This document shows, piece after piece, positions 8,692 through 16,876 of a stretch of DNA of 64,000 nucleotides. The DNA comes from Phytohabitans sp036906915 (GTDB taxonomy: Bacteria; Actinomycetota; Actinomycetes; Mycobacteriales; Micromonosporaceae): assembly GCF_036906915.1 (NCBI RefSeq), contig NZ_JBAKHX010000037.1, positions 16,064-80,063 of the forward strand, given 5' to 3'. The position numbers and the translations under genes are program-made. Below the pieces are notes generated by a model, which made no database searches, was not told where the DNA came from, and was given only the letters and a program-made list of their open reading frames with translations. Within the stretch, counting starts at the first letter, position 1; every line of letters starts with the position of its first letter.

Positions 8692-9135
8692 TCAGCCCTC
8701 CTCAGGCCCCGGCAGCGACCCCGACACCGGCCCGGACTCGGCGAACAGCGCGCGCAAGCGTTCCGGCCAGGGCGCGCTGCGCCCGGTCTCGGGTTCGAAC
8801 CACGCCACCGTCATCGTCCCTCGCGCGAGGGCCTGCCCGTCCCGGCTTACCGTGAACGCGTACCGCATCGAGCTGCGCCCGACGTGCTCGACCGACAGGG
8901 CCGTCTCGGCGGTCTCGTCGTAGTGCAGCGCGCCGAGGAAGTCGACGTTCACGTTGAGCCGAGGCATCCGCCTGAACTCGTCGTGCCGGATGCCCAGCCG
9001 GTGGTGCAGGAGCGTCTCGGCGCTCTCCACGAACCGGAGCACCGCGGTGTAGTGCCACCGGTCCATCGGGTCGGTCTCCGACCATTCCAACCGCCGGCGC
9101 GTGACGATCGACGCGGGTGCGAGGGACACGGTCAT
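8692..9135 (-). CDS. 4HBT-type hot-dog thioesterase
   Basis: 147 aa single hot-dog domain. The N-terminal pattern EWSETDPMDRWHYTAVLRF matches acyl-CoA thioesterases of the 4-hydroxybenzoyl-CoA type, with an Asp in the TDPMD segment at the usual catalytic place. It hydrolyses an acyl-CoA to the free acid. ATG 9135 has AAGGAG directly upstream. The gene sits between the CoA ligase and the FAD monooxygenase, 8 bases after the latter. In the Streptomyces salicylyl-CoA route a thioester is hydroxylated to gentisyl-CoA and then released. This gene could do that release, or act as a general editing thioesterase. Confidence 0.85.
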   Translation of the reverse strand: MTVSLAPASIVTRRRLEWSETDPMDRWHYTAVLRFVESAETLLHHRLGIRHDEFRRMPRLNVNVDFLGALHYDETAETALSVEHVGRSSMRYAFTVSRDGQALARGTMTVAWFEPETGRSAPWPERLRALFAESGPVSGSLPGPEEG

Positions 9136-9143
9136 GTGTCTCC

Positions 9144-10355
9144 TTAGTACTTGTAGATCGTATTGCCGGGCGGGAGCTCGCGCGGCCCGTACGGTGCGGT
9201 GTCGAGCCAGTGACCGAGGCTCTCGTCGCGCTCGGCGCCGAGGGCCGCGCTCTGCTGGGCCGCCCGCTCGGCCGGGCCGGGGCGCAGGTGGGCCAGCGCG
9301 GTGCCGGCGGCGTCCCGGTTGAACAGGGCCGCGCGGCGCCGGGAGAGCGCGAAGTCGTCCACGGCGGCCCGGGCCCGTGCCGGTACCGGCGTGGACAGTG
9401 CGATGTGGACGGCCGTGGCGGCGGCGTCGGCGTCCGGCACCCCGGAGTTCATGCCGCGCGCGCCGAACGGGGCGAACAGGTGTGCCGCCTCCCCGGCCAG
9501 CAGCACCCGCCGCGCCGGGTCGGCGAAGTCGGCGGCCACCACCTGCAGGAACCGGTACGTCGAGGCCCAGCCCACCCGCTCGGCGTACGCGGGCGGCATG
9601 ACCGCGCGCAGCCAGCCGCGCAGCCCGTCGCCCGAGCTCAGCTCGTCGGGGTCGTCGCCGTCGTGCAGTTGCAGGTCGACGCGCCAGCCGCCGGCGAACG
9701 GCACCAGCAGCACGTTGCGCCCGCCCACGGCCGGGTGGGCGTAGTGGAAGACCCGCTCGACCGGCAGCGGGTCGCCGGGGCCCTCCTCCACGTCGACGAC
9801 CACGTACCAGCCGTCGGAGCGGCTGCCCTCCATCGGTATCCCGAGGGCGGCGCGTACCGGCGAGCGGGCGCCGTCGGCGGCGATGACGTACTCGGCGGTC
9901 CAGCGCTCCCCTGATGCCGTGACCAGCGCGACACCATCCACAGTGGACTCCGCGCCGGTCACCTCGGCGTTCCAGACGAACTCGACGCCGGCCGCCTTGC
10001 ACGCCTGGAGCAGGTACCGCTCGGTCTCCACCTGCGGGAGGCTGGTGAAGTGCGGCAGCGTTCCCGGCGCGGGCGGCGGGTAGGTGCGGGCGAAGACCTG
10101 CGTGCCGGCGTAGAAGGTGCGCTTGGTCTGCCAGATCAGGCCGTGCGCGGCCAGGTCGGCGGCGATTCCGGGGCTGGAACGCTCCAGCACCTCCAGCGTG
10201 GCCCGGTGCACGAAGATGGCGCGGCTGCCGGGTCGCAGCCGGTCTTCGGCGCCGGCTTCGAGGACGGCGGCGGGGCGCCCGAGGGCACGCAGCGACAGCG
10301 CCGCCGCCATGCCGACAGGCCCCGCGCCCACGACGATCACCTGACGGTGGTTCAT
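9144..10355 (-). CDS. FAD-dependent aromatic monooxygenase
   Basis: 403 aa flavoprotein hydroxylase of the phenol/salicylate hydroxylase group. The FAD Rossmann motif VVGAGPVG is at 8-15. The DG motif (AADGARSPVR) is near 185. The third motif reads VLLAGEAAHLFAPFGARG, with Glu in place of the usual Asp of GDAAH. It should hydroxylate an aromatic ring using NAD(P)H and O2. ATG 10355 overlaps the upstream stop (ATGA). Between a thioesterase, a CoA ligase and a gentisate dioxygenase, the best fit is para- or NIH-shift hydroxylation of a hydroxybenzoyl-CoA to gentisyl-CoA. Direct salicylate or 3-hydroxybenzoate hydroxylation is the alternative. Confidence 0.9.
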   Translation of the reverse strand: MNHRQVIVVGAGPVGMAAALSLRALGRPAAVLEAGAEDRLRPGSRAIFVHRATLEVLERSSPGIAADLAAHGLIWQTKRTFYAGTQVFARTYPPPAPGTLPHFTSLPQVETERYLLQACKAAGVEFVWNAEVTGAESTVDGVALVTASGERWTAEYVIAADGARSPVRAALGIPMEGSRSDGWYVVVDVEEGPGDPLPVERVFHYAHPAVGGRNVLLVPFAGGWRVDLQLHDGDDPDELSSGDGLRGWLRAVMPPAYAERVGWASTYRFLQVVAADFADPARRVLLAGEAAHLFAPFGARGMNSGVPDADAAATAVHIALSTPVPARARAAVDDFALSRRRAALFNRDAAGTALAHLRPGPAERAAQQSAALGAERDESLGHWLDTAPYGPRELPPGNTIYKY

Positions 10356-11221
10356 GAGGCCACCGCCGCCCGTGCGCCGGGGCGGGTGGCGTACGGGCGG
10401 GCGTCCGCGCCGCTCACGCCCACTTCGAGGCGGCCGACGCGCTCGATCTCCATGACGACACGGTCGCCGTGGCGGATCGGCCCGACGCCCGCCGGGGTGC
10501 CGGTGGCGAGCACGTCGCCGGGCCACAGGGTCATCACCGAGCTGGCGTACGCGATCAGGCGCGGTACGCCGAAGATGAGGTCGGCCGTGCTGGCCGACTG
10601 CCGCGGCGTACCGCCGACCCAGCAGCGCAGGTCCAGGTCGCCGGGGTCGCCCACCTCGTCGGGTGTGGTCAGCCACGGGCCGATCGGGGTGAACGTGTCG
10701 AACGACTTGCGCGTCGACCGGTCCTCCGTGGACCGCACGGTGATGTCGAACAGGCAGGTGTATCCGGCCACGTGCGAAAGGGCGTCCGCCTCCGGCACGT
10801 CGCGGGCGGTGCGGCCGATGACGACGGCCAGCTCGGCCTCCTGGTCGGTGCGCAGGTCGGTGTACGGCAGCTTGACGGTGCCGCCAGGCCCGATGACCGA
10901 CGAGGGCGCCTTGAGGAAGACGCCTAGTTCGGCGACCGTCAGCGGGGCCGCCATCTCGGCCTGGTGGTCGCGGTAGTTGACGGGTGCCGCCACGATCTTG
11001 CCTGGGCACGGCAACGGCGCGAGAAGGTCGACATCGGACAGTGACCGCCGCGGGCGGCCGTTGGGACGCAGCCGAGTCAGGTCGATCCCGTGCTCCAGGA
11101 CGGCGTGCAGCGGCCCAGCCGCCCCGAAGGCGGGCGCGAGGTCCGTCACATCCACCACGTCGTCGCCATCCACGACGCCGAGCCGCGTGCCGGCGCCGTC
11201 CCGGTAGACGCAGACCCTCAC
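10352..11221 (-). CDS. Fumarylacetoacetate hydrolase-family protein (fumarylpyruvate/maleylpyruvate hydrolase candidate)
   Basis: 289 aa FAH-fold enzyme. The metal-ligand region shows ELAVVIGR with its acidic residues and the downstream Asp in FDITVR. The family motifs LIAYASSVMTLWPGDVLATG and GTPAGVG are intact. These enzymes cleave C-C bonds in acyl-pyruvates. Placed next to a gentisate dioxygenase, it would cleave fumarylpyruvate to fumarate and pyruvate, or maleylpyruvate directly. GTG 11221 overlaps the dioxygenase stop (GTGA). The N-terminal 70 residues resemble the short lead domain of other actinomycete members. No maleylpyruvate isomerase is seen nearby. Confidence 0.9.
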   Translation of the reverse strand: MRVCVYRDGAGTRLGVVDGDDVVDVTDLAPAFGAAGPLHAVLEHGIDLTRLRPNGRPRRSLSDVDLLAPLPCPGKIVAAPVNYRDHQAEMAAPLTVAELGVFLKAPSSVIGPGGTVKLPYTDLRTDQEAELAVVIGRTARDVPEADALSHVAGYTCLFDITVRSTEDRSTRKSFDTFTPIGPWLTTPDEVGDPGDLDLRCWVGGTPRQSASTADLIFGVPRLIAYASSVMTLWPGDVLATGTPAGVGPIRHGDRVVMEIERVGRLEVGVSGADARPYATRPGARAAVAS

Positions 11222-12261
11222 CGCGACAGCTCCTCGCGGTAGAGACCCAGAGCGGTCACGGCGGGGGCGTCCGAGTACGAGAACAGGATCGCGTCGTCCG
11301 TGCGCGAGGTGTTCAGGTGCTCGTAGGTGGCCCAGCCGGGCACCGCGAACACGTCCTTATCGCCCCACTCCAGGCGTCGGCCGTCCACTATGGTCACTCC
11401 TTCGCCACGCACCACGTGGTAGATCGTGCTGGGGGTCTGCCGGCGCGGCACGCCGCGGAACCCGGGGCGCAGCCGCGCGACCCGGCAGCCGATGGTGGGC
11501 ATGACCGGCCCGCCGTTCCACGGGTTCGTGTACTCCAGCACCACCCCGTCGACGTCGCTGCCCGTCGCGTCGTCGGCGATCGCGTCGAACGCCCGCGAGG
11601 TCTCCTCCCACGGGTAGTTGCCGATCGGCGAGTTGACGCTGGGGCGGGGGTCCCACGCCGGCGTGAGCCGCCCGTGGATGAACTGCCGCGAGGAGATGTC
11701 GTCGGGCACGGCGGCCTTCTGCGTGCGCTCGCCGTACAGCTCGAAGAACCCGACCTCCAGGGCGTTGACGAGCGGGTAGTCCAGCCCATCGAGCCACAGC
11801 ATCGGGCCGTCGCCGGAGTGCGCGTGGTCGTGCCAGTGCCAGCCGGGGGTCAGCAGCAGGTCGCCGGGGCGCATGTGCACCCGCTCGCCGTTGACCGTGG
11901 TGTACGCGCCGCGCCCCTCGATGATGAACCGGAACGCGGCGGCCGTGTGCCGGTGCGCCTGCGCGGTCTCGCCGGGCAGGATCACCTGGATGCCCGCGTA
12001 CAGGTTGGTGGTCGTGGCGGGCGGCTCGGTCAGGCCGGGGTTGACGAGCATGAGCACCCGGCGCTCGGCCTCTTCCAGGGAGAGCGCGTCCGCGAAGTGC
12101 AGCAGGTAGGGCCGCAGCGCGGAGTAGCTCCACAGGTGCGGCACCGCCCGGCTTTTCGGCTCGGCGGCGAAGAGGTTTCCGAAGTACCGCCACAGCGGCG
12201 CGGTGCCGAGCCGCGCGATGGCATCGTACGGGTCGCCGGTCATGGAACTAGCTTGACTCAT
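11218..12261 (-). CDS. Gentisate 1,2-dioxygenase-like bicupin
   Basis: 347 aa ring-cleavage dioxygenase of the gentisate/1-hydroxy-2-naphthoate group. The first cupin carries the iron ligands His103 and His105 (AHRHTAAAFRFIIEG), with a further His in WHWHDH (141-146). A second, degenerate cupin covers about 255-340. It opens gentisate to maleylpyruvate with Fe(II) and O2. ATG 12261 overlaps the permease stop (ATGA), which supports it over the second ATG at 12243. It is the best clue to the operon's purpose. Salicylate 1,2-dioxygenase activity is known in the same family and is the chief alternative. Confidence 0.9.
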   Translation of the reverse strand: MSQASSMTGDPYDAIARLGTAPLWRYFGNLFAAEPKSRAVPHLWSYSALRPYLLHFADALSLEEAERRVLMLVNPGLTEPPATTTNLYAGIQVILPGETAQAHRHTAAAFRFIIEGRGAYTTVNGERVHMRPGDLLLTPGWHWHDHAHSGDGPMLWLDGLDYPLVNALEVGFFELYGERTQKAAVPDDISSRQFIHGRLTPAWDPRPSVNSPIGNYPWEETSRAFDAIADDATGSDVDGVVLEYTNPWNGGPVMPTIGCRVARLRPGFRGVPRRQTPSTIYHVVRGEGVTIVDGRRLEWGDKDVFAVPGWATYEHLNTSRTDDAILFSYSDAPAVTALGLYREELSR

Positions 12262-13256
12262 CGCTTACCTACCGTCAAGACTTGTGTCATACGTCGTGAC
12301 TGTGTCATACGTCGCTGGACAGCGGGCACGATCCCGTGCGGGAGGAAGAGCACCACGACCACCAGCAGCAGCCCGTAGACCGCGTACGAGAGCACGCTGG
12401 GCGCGTAGCTGGGCATCCCGGGCTGGGTGCCGACCGTGTTGAGCACCTGGATCAGCAGCACGATCGCGGTCGCACCGACGAGGGCACCCCACAGCGTGCC
12501 CAGACCGCCGACGACCGCCATGACGACGTACTCGATGGACAGCAGCACCGGGAACGAACCCGGCGCGATGTAGCCGAGATAGAACGCGTAGATCCCGCCC
12601 GCCAGGCCGGCGAAGGCGGCGGACAGCGCGAACACCGCCAGCCGGTACCCGCCGACCGGCACTCCGCTGGCCGCGGCGGCGGTCTCGCTGGTCGCCAGGG
12701 CGCGCAGGCCGCGCCCGGCTCTCGACGCGACCACGTTGTGCGCCACGACCAGGGTGAGCGCGACCGCGGCCCAGGTCAGGTACGCGTACGACAGGTCCTC
12801 GGCGAACTCGTAGCCGCCGACCGACAGCCGCGGGATGCCCTGCAGCCCGATCGCGCCCCCGGCCCAGTCGGCCTGCCCGACCAGCGACAGCAGGATCAGC
12901 TGCGTGGCGAGGGTCGCGAACGCGAGGTGGTGCCCGCGCAGGCGCAGCAGCGGCACGCCCACCAGCAGGGCGAACAGCGCCGCCGCGACCGGTGCGGCGA
13001 GCAGGCCCAGCAGCGGCGGGAAGCTGTGCACGCTCAGCAGGCCGGCCGTGTAGCCGCCGATCGCGTAGAACGACGCCTGCCCGAGCGAGACCTGCCCCGC
13101 GTACCCCATCAGCAGCGACAGCCCGATGGTGACCATGGCGGCGAGCCCGAGCAGGATGTACACGGAAAGGTGCCCGCTGCTCAGCAGCGGCGGCAGCGCG
13201 AGCGTCCCGGCGGCGACCACCACCCCCGGCAGCCAACGCAAGGGTCTGGCGCTCAT
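12258..13256 (-). CDS. livM: Liv-type ABC importer permease (LivM-like)
   Basis: 332 aa inner-membrane permease of the branched-chain amino acid / aromatic acid uptake family (HAAT). About eight to ten hydrophobic spans; the segment GYAGQVSLGQASFYAIGGY and the cytoplasmic loop RAGRGLRALATSETAAAASG are family hallmarks. It pairs with the LivH-like permease to form the channel. ATG 13256 overlaps the livH stop (ATGA). Liv-type systems import aromatic acids in several bacteria, for example the p-coumarate system of Rhodopseudomonas. Co-transcription with ring-cleavage genes favours an aromatic cargo here. Confidence 0.93.
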   Translation of the reverse strand: MSARPLRWLPGVVVAAGTLALPPLLSSGHLSVYILLGLAAMVTIGLSLLMGYAGQVSLGQASFYAIGGYTAGLLSVHSFPPLLGLLAAPVAAALFALLVGVPLLRLRGHHLAFATLATQLILLSLVGQADWAGGAIGLQGIPRLSVGGYEFAEDLSYAYLTWAAVALTLVVAHNVVASRAGRGLRALATSETAAAASGVPVGGYRLAVFALSAAFAGLAGGIYAFYLGYIAPGSFPVLLSIEYVVMAVVGGLGTLWGALVGATAIVLLIQVLNTVGTQPGMPSYAPSVLSYAVYGLLLVVVVLFLPHGIVPAVQRRMTQSRRMTQVLTVGKR

Positions 13257-14128
13257 GCTGCCTGGCCTTCCATTGATTCTTCCTGCGCGATGGGCTTGCG
13301 AGCGGCCTGCCAGATCATCACGGCGAGCATCAGCACCAGCGCGACCTCCATCTGGTACGCCGCGTTGCCGTACCCGGCGACCAGGGCCTGCGCGACGCCG
13401 AGCAGCAGCCCGCCGGCCAGGGTGAGCGCCGGGCGGACCAGACCGCCGAGGATGGCGGCGGCGAAGCCGCCGACGATGAGCGTGACGTCGTAGTCGAACG
13501 TGACCAGCTGGATCGGGGTGACCAGCACGCCGGCCAGCCCGCCGAGGGCGCCGCCGAGCGCGAACGAGACGAGGCCCATCCGGGTCACGCTGATCCCGAC
13601 GACTTTCGCCGCGTACGGGTTGGAGGCGCACGCCGACAGCGCCCGGCCGACGTCGGTGCGGGTGAACAGCAGCCCCATCCCGGCGAACACCGCGAGGGTG
13701 GCGCCGATGATGAGCAGGTAGTGCGCCTGGAACCGGGCGCCGAACACCTCGACGGCGCCGGGCACGCCGGGGAACGAGCGCGGCTGGTCGCCCCAGATCA
13801 GCACCTCGACGGCGTACGCGAACACGCCGAGCCCGAGCGTGACGATGAGCGCCGCGCCGGGCGGTGTGCCGGGCTTGCCGATCGCGACCAGCCCGACGAG
13901 CAGCCCGGTGCCGGCGCCGACCGCGACGGCGAGCCCTTCGGCGAGGCCGTGCGGCAGGCCGGCGGCCAGCAGCGTCGACGCGGTGAGGGCGGCGATGACC
14001 GCGAACCCGCCCTGCGCGAAGTTGACCACCCGGGTGACCCGGTAGATGGCGACGAGCCCGCTGCCCACGAGGGCGAACGCACACCCGCCCCCGACACCGG
14101 TGATGAGGTACTGCACCAACTCGCTCAT
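13253..14128 (-). CDS. livH: Liv-type ABC importer permease (LivH-like)
   Basis: 291 aa membrane permease. It has the LivH start SELVQYLITGVGGGCAFALV, the motif VTRVVNFAQGGFAVIAA, and the coupling loop TDVGRALSACASNPYAAKVVG that contacts the ATPases. About eight transmembrane spans. ATG 14128 overlaps the livF stop (ATGA), and the gene itself overlaps livM. It forms the heterodimeric channel with LivM for import of the solute delivered by the lipoprotein at 15569-16765. Confidence 0.93.
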   Translation of the reverse strand: MSELVQYLITGVGGGCAFALVGSGLVAIYRVTRVVNFAQGGFAVIAALTASTLLAAGLPHGLAEGLAVAVGAGTGLLVGLVAIGKPGTPPGAALIVTLGLGVFAYAVEVLIWGDQPRSFPGVPGAVEVFGARFQAHYLLIIGATLAVFAGMGLLFTRTDVGRALSACASNPYAAKVVGISVTRMGLVSFALGGALGGLAGVLVTPIQLVTFDYDVTLIVGGFAAAILGGLVRPALTLAGGLLLGVAQALVAGYGNAAYQMEVALVLMLAVMIWQAARKPIAQEESMEGQAA

Positions 14129-14793
14129 GCCGCCGCCCCCAGGTAGGCCGCGGCGACCTCGGGGCTCGCCGCCAGATCGGCGGACGCGCCGGACGTGGCG
14201 ATCCGGCCGGCCTCCAGGACGTACGCGCGGGTGCACAGGTCGAGCGCGATCCGGGCGTTCTGCTCGATGAGCAGCACCGCCAGGCCGCGTTCGGTGTTGA
14301 GCTCGCGCAGGTGGCGGACGAGGTCGGCGACCACCAGCGGCGCCAGCCCGAGCGACAGCTCGTCGACCGCGAGCACGTCGGGCCGGCCCATCAGGGCCCG
14401 ACCGACCGCCACCATCTGCTGCTGCCCGCCAGACAGCAGCCCGGCGCGGCGGCGGCGCAGCTTGGCCAGGTCGGGCAGCACCTCGTAGATCGGCCCGGTG
14501 TCGCGGTTGCGGATGCGCCAGCCGCCGAGCCTCAGGTTGTCGTCGACGGTGAGATCGGGGAACATCTGGCGGCCCTCGGGGACCTGGGCGAGCCGCCCGC
14601 CGAGCGTGACCCGGCCCGCCGCGGGGCGCAGGATGCCCGACAGCGCGTTGACCAATGTGGACTTTCCGGCGCCGTTGGGGCCGATGAGCGCCACCATCTC
14701 CCCCGCGCCCACGGTCAGGCTGACACCGTCGAGCGCCACGGCCGCGCCGTACCGGACGGTCAGGTCTTCGACGTCGATCATGCGACTCTTCAT
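14125..14793 (-). CDS. livF: Liv-type ABC importer ATPase (LivF-like)
   Basis: 222 aa ABC ATPase. Walker A is GPNGAGKST (38-46), the signature LLSGGQQQM is near 125-133, and Walker B is DVLAVDELSLGLAPL near 150. The PEGRQMFPDLTVDDNL segment is typical of LivF. At 222 aa it is slightly shorter than average but complete. ATG 14793 overlaps the livG stop (ATGA). It powers import together with LivG. Confidence 0.94.
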   Translation of the reverse strand: MKSRMIDVEDLTVRYGAAVALDGVSLTVGAGEMVALIGPNGAGKSTLVNALSGILRPAAGRVTLGGRLAQVPEGRQMFPDLTVDDNLRLGGWRIRNRDTGPIYEVLPDLAKLRRRRAGLLSGGQQQMVAVGRALMGRPDVLAVDELSLGLAPLVVADLVRHLRELNTERGLAVLLIEQNARIALDLCTRAYVLEAGRIATSGASADLAASPEVAAAYLGAAA

Positions 14794-15572
14794 GCCGCCG
14801 TCCCCAGGTACGCCGACACGACCGCTGGATCGGCGCGGATCTCGGCCGGCGTGCCCTCGGCGATCACCCGGCCCAGATCGAGCACGGTGACGCGGTCGGC
14901 CAGCCGGGTCACGAACGCCACGTCGTGCTCAATCTTGATCATCGTGAGCCCGCCGGCCTTCAGCTCCTCGATAAGCTGTGCGAGGGCCTCCCGCTCGGCG
15001 GCGCGCAGGCCGGCGGCCGGCTCATCGAGCAGCAGCAGGCGCGGGCGCCCGCACAGCGCGCGGGCCACCTGCAACGCCCGCTGCTGACCTAACGGCAGCG
15101 CCTCGGCGGCCCGGTCCGCCCAGTCGGCGAGCCCGACCCGGCCCAGCGCCTCCCGCGCCCGGTGCCGGATCTCCCGCTCCTCCCGGTGGTGCGGGGGCAG
15201 CCGCAGCGTGCCGCGCAGGAACCCGGTGCGGGTGGTGGCGTGCGCGCCGACCATGACGTTCTCCAGGGCTGTCATGCCGCGAAAAAGGCGCGCGCCCTGG
15301 AAGACGATCGCGATGCCGAGGCGGGCCCGGCGGTGCGCCGGCAACCGGTCGAGCCGGTTGCCGGCGTACGTGATGGTGCCCCGGTCGGCGGCGAGCTGCC
15401 CGCCGATCAGGTTGAACAGCGTGGACTTGCCCGCGCCGTTCGGCCCGATGACGCCGCGCAGTTCGCCGGGCGCGACGGTCAGGTTTACCCCGCGCACGGC
15501 GAACACGCCGCCGAACGAGCGGTACACGCCCTCAAGGGTCAGAAGTGGCTCACACTGGCCCGCCACTGTCAT
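14790..15572 (-). CDS. livG: Liv-type ABC importer ATPase (LivG-like)
   Basis: 260 aa ABC ATPase. Walker A is GPNGAGKST (about 43-51). The signature reads LPLGQQRALQVARAL, the usual LivG variant of LSGGQ. Walker B is LLLLDEPAAGL, followed by the IEHDV switch histidine. ATG 15572 overlaps the stop of the binding-protein gene (ATGA). The frame continues far upstream, but that part is only antisense to the binding protein. Confidence 0.94.
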   Translation of the reverse strand: MTVAGQCEPLLTLEGVYRSFGGVFAVRGVNLTVAPGELRGVIGPNGAGKSTLFNLIGGQLAADRGTITYAGNRLDRLPAHRRARLGIAIVFQGARLFRGMTALENVMVGAHATTRTGFLRGTLRLPPHHREEREIRHRAREALGRVGLADWADRAAEALPLGQQRALQVARALCGRPRLLLLDEPAAGLRAAEREALAQLIEELKAGGLTMIKIEHDVAFVTRLADRVTVLDLGRVIAEGTPAEIRADPAVVSAYLGTAA

Positions 15573-16765
15573 TTGCCGGCCACCGTGGCGAGTTGACCCG
15601 CCGCCCACTCGGTGGGCACGAACGCGCCAGCCTTGACGGTGTTGATGGAGATGAAGTCGGCGGACAGGCCCGCGTGGTCCTCGGCGCTGTAGGTGTACGT
15701 GCCGTTCGGGGTGGTCAGCGACAGCCCTTCCAGGGCCTTCTGGACCTTTTCCGGATCGGTGCTGCCCGCTTTTTCGATCGCGGCGACGAGCAGCTTGACG
15801 CCGGTGTACCCGTCCTGGGCGAACTGCGGTGGCGCGTACCCGTACTTGCTCTGGAAGGGTCCGGCGAGCTCCTCGATGGCCTGCTTGAGCGCGCCGTCCG
15901 GGAGGGTGCTGCCGACCACGCCGACGGAACTGGCCACGGTGGCGCGCTCGGCTGCCGCGCCGACCGGCTCCAGCCACAGCCTGCTGGCCTGTGCCCCGGT
16001 GAACACCACCGGCGTGGTCAGCCCGGCGGTGGCGTACTGCTTGGCGAGGGCCACGCCCGGCGGGCCGGTCGCCCACACCAGCAGCGCGCCGGCACCGGAC
16101 GAGCGGACCTGGTTGAAGACCGCGCTGAACTCGGTCGTGGTGGTCTGGAACTCGGGTGTGGCGACCAGCGTGATTCCGTACTCCCCCGCCTGTTCCTTGG
16201 TGCCGTTGAAGCCGGCCTTGGCGTAGGAACTCTTGCCGTCGTAGGCGACGGCGAGCTTGGTGACGCCCTGCGCCTTGAGGTAGGCGAGGATGCGGGCGGC
16301 GTACGTCGCCGAGGTGGCGGGCACCACGAAGACGTACGGATGGATGGGTTTGACCTGCTCGTCGGCCGGCGTGAGGGAGATGTACGGGATCTTCTCGCGG
16401 TCGACGAGCGGGATGGTGGCGAGCGCCGAGTTGGAGAACGGCGAACCGATCACCGCCGCGACGTCGCCCTTGATGTCGTTGAACGCCAGCACCGACTGGT
16501 CGGGCTGGCTCTTGTCGTCGCGGACGACGAGTTCGAGCTGCCGTCCGAGCACGCCGCCAGCGGCGTTGACCTGCTCGACGGCGAGCTTCACGGACTTCTC
16601 GTTTTCGGTGCCGAGTGGCGCGTAGTTGCCGGTCAGCGAGACGATCTGGCCGACCTTGATGGGGCCTTCGCCCCCAGAGTTCGAGCTGTCGGAGGAGTCG
16701 TCGCCGCAGCCGGCCGTCACGATGGCCAGAGCTAGCACGGCGAGGTAGAGGGTTGGACGTCGCAC
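15569..16765 (-). CDS. livK: Liv-type solute-binding lipoprotein
   Basis: 398 aa extracellular binding protein. The lipobox AIVTAGC puts the lipidated Cys at residue 20, followed by a Ser/Asp-rich tether. The type I periplasmic-binding fold shows VGQIVSLTG and VAAVIGSPFSNSAL. It captures the solute for the LivHMGF importer. GTG 16765 is preceded by AGGGAGGA. First gene of the 13-gene operon, with a good promoter upstream and a divergent PaaX-like regulator on the other side. Proteins of this subfamily bind branched-chain amino acids, amides or aromatic acids; context points to an aromatic acid. Confidence 0.92.
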   Translation of the reverse strand: MRRPTLYLAVLALAIVTAGCGDDSSDSSNSGGEGPIKVGQIVSLTGNYAPLGTENEKSVKLAVEQVNAAGGVLGRQLELVVRDDKSQPDQSVLAFNDIKGDVAAVIGSPFSNSALATIPLVDREKIPYISLTPADEQVKPIHPYVFVVPATSATYAARILAYLKAQGVTKLAVAYDGKSSYAKAGFNGTKEQAGEYGITLVATPEFQTTTTEFSAVFNQVRSSGAGALLVWATGPPGVALAKQYATAGLTTPVVFTGAQASRLWLEPVGAAAERATVASSVGVVGSTLPDGALKQAIEELAGPFQSKYGYAPPQFAQDGYTGVKLLVAAIEKAGSTDPEKVQKALEGLSLTTPNGTYTYSAEDHAGLSADFISINTVKAGAFVPTEWAAGQLATVAGK

Positions 16766-16795
16766 GGTTGTCCTCCCTATCGATGTGTTACGCCG

Positions 16796-16824
16796 AAGCT
16801 AGACATCTGTGAATCGCTGGTCAA
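16796..16824 (-). promoter_or_regulatory. Promoter of the aromatic operon
   Basis: On the minus strand TTGACC (16819-16824) and TAGCTT (16796-16801) are separated by 17 bases, giving a start about 25-30 bases before the operon's GTG. Just upstream, TTATGCCTAA (16828-16837) is a near palindrome between the two divergent genes and could be the PaaX-type operator. Pattern only. Confidence 0.5.
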
Positions 16825-16876
16825 GAGTTATGCCTAATGTTTTGCGCGACCGAGACCCAACCGTGCGACAGGGAAT

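Noticed and set aside
15545..16735. Plus-strand frame of 396 codons
   Set aside because: Antisense to the Liv-type binding protein; Gly/Arg-rich without motifs.
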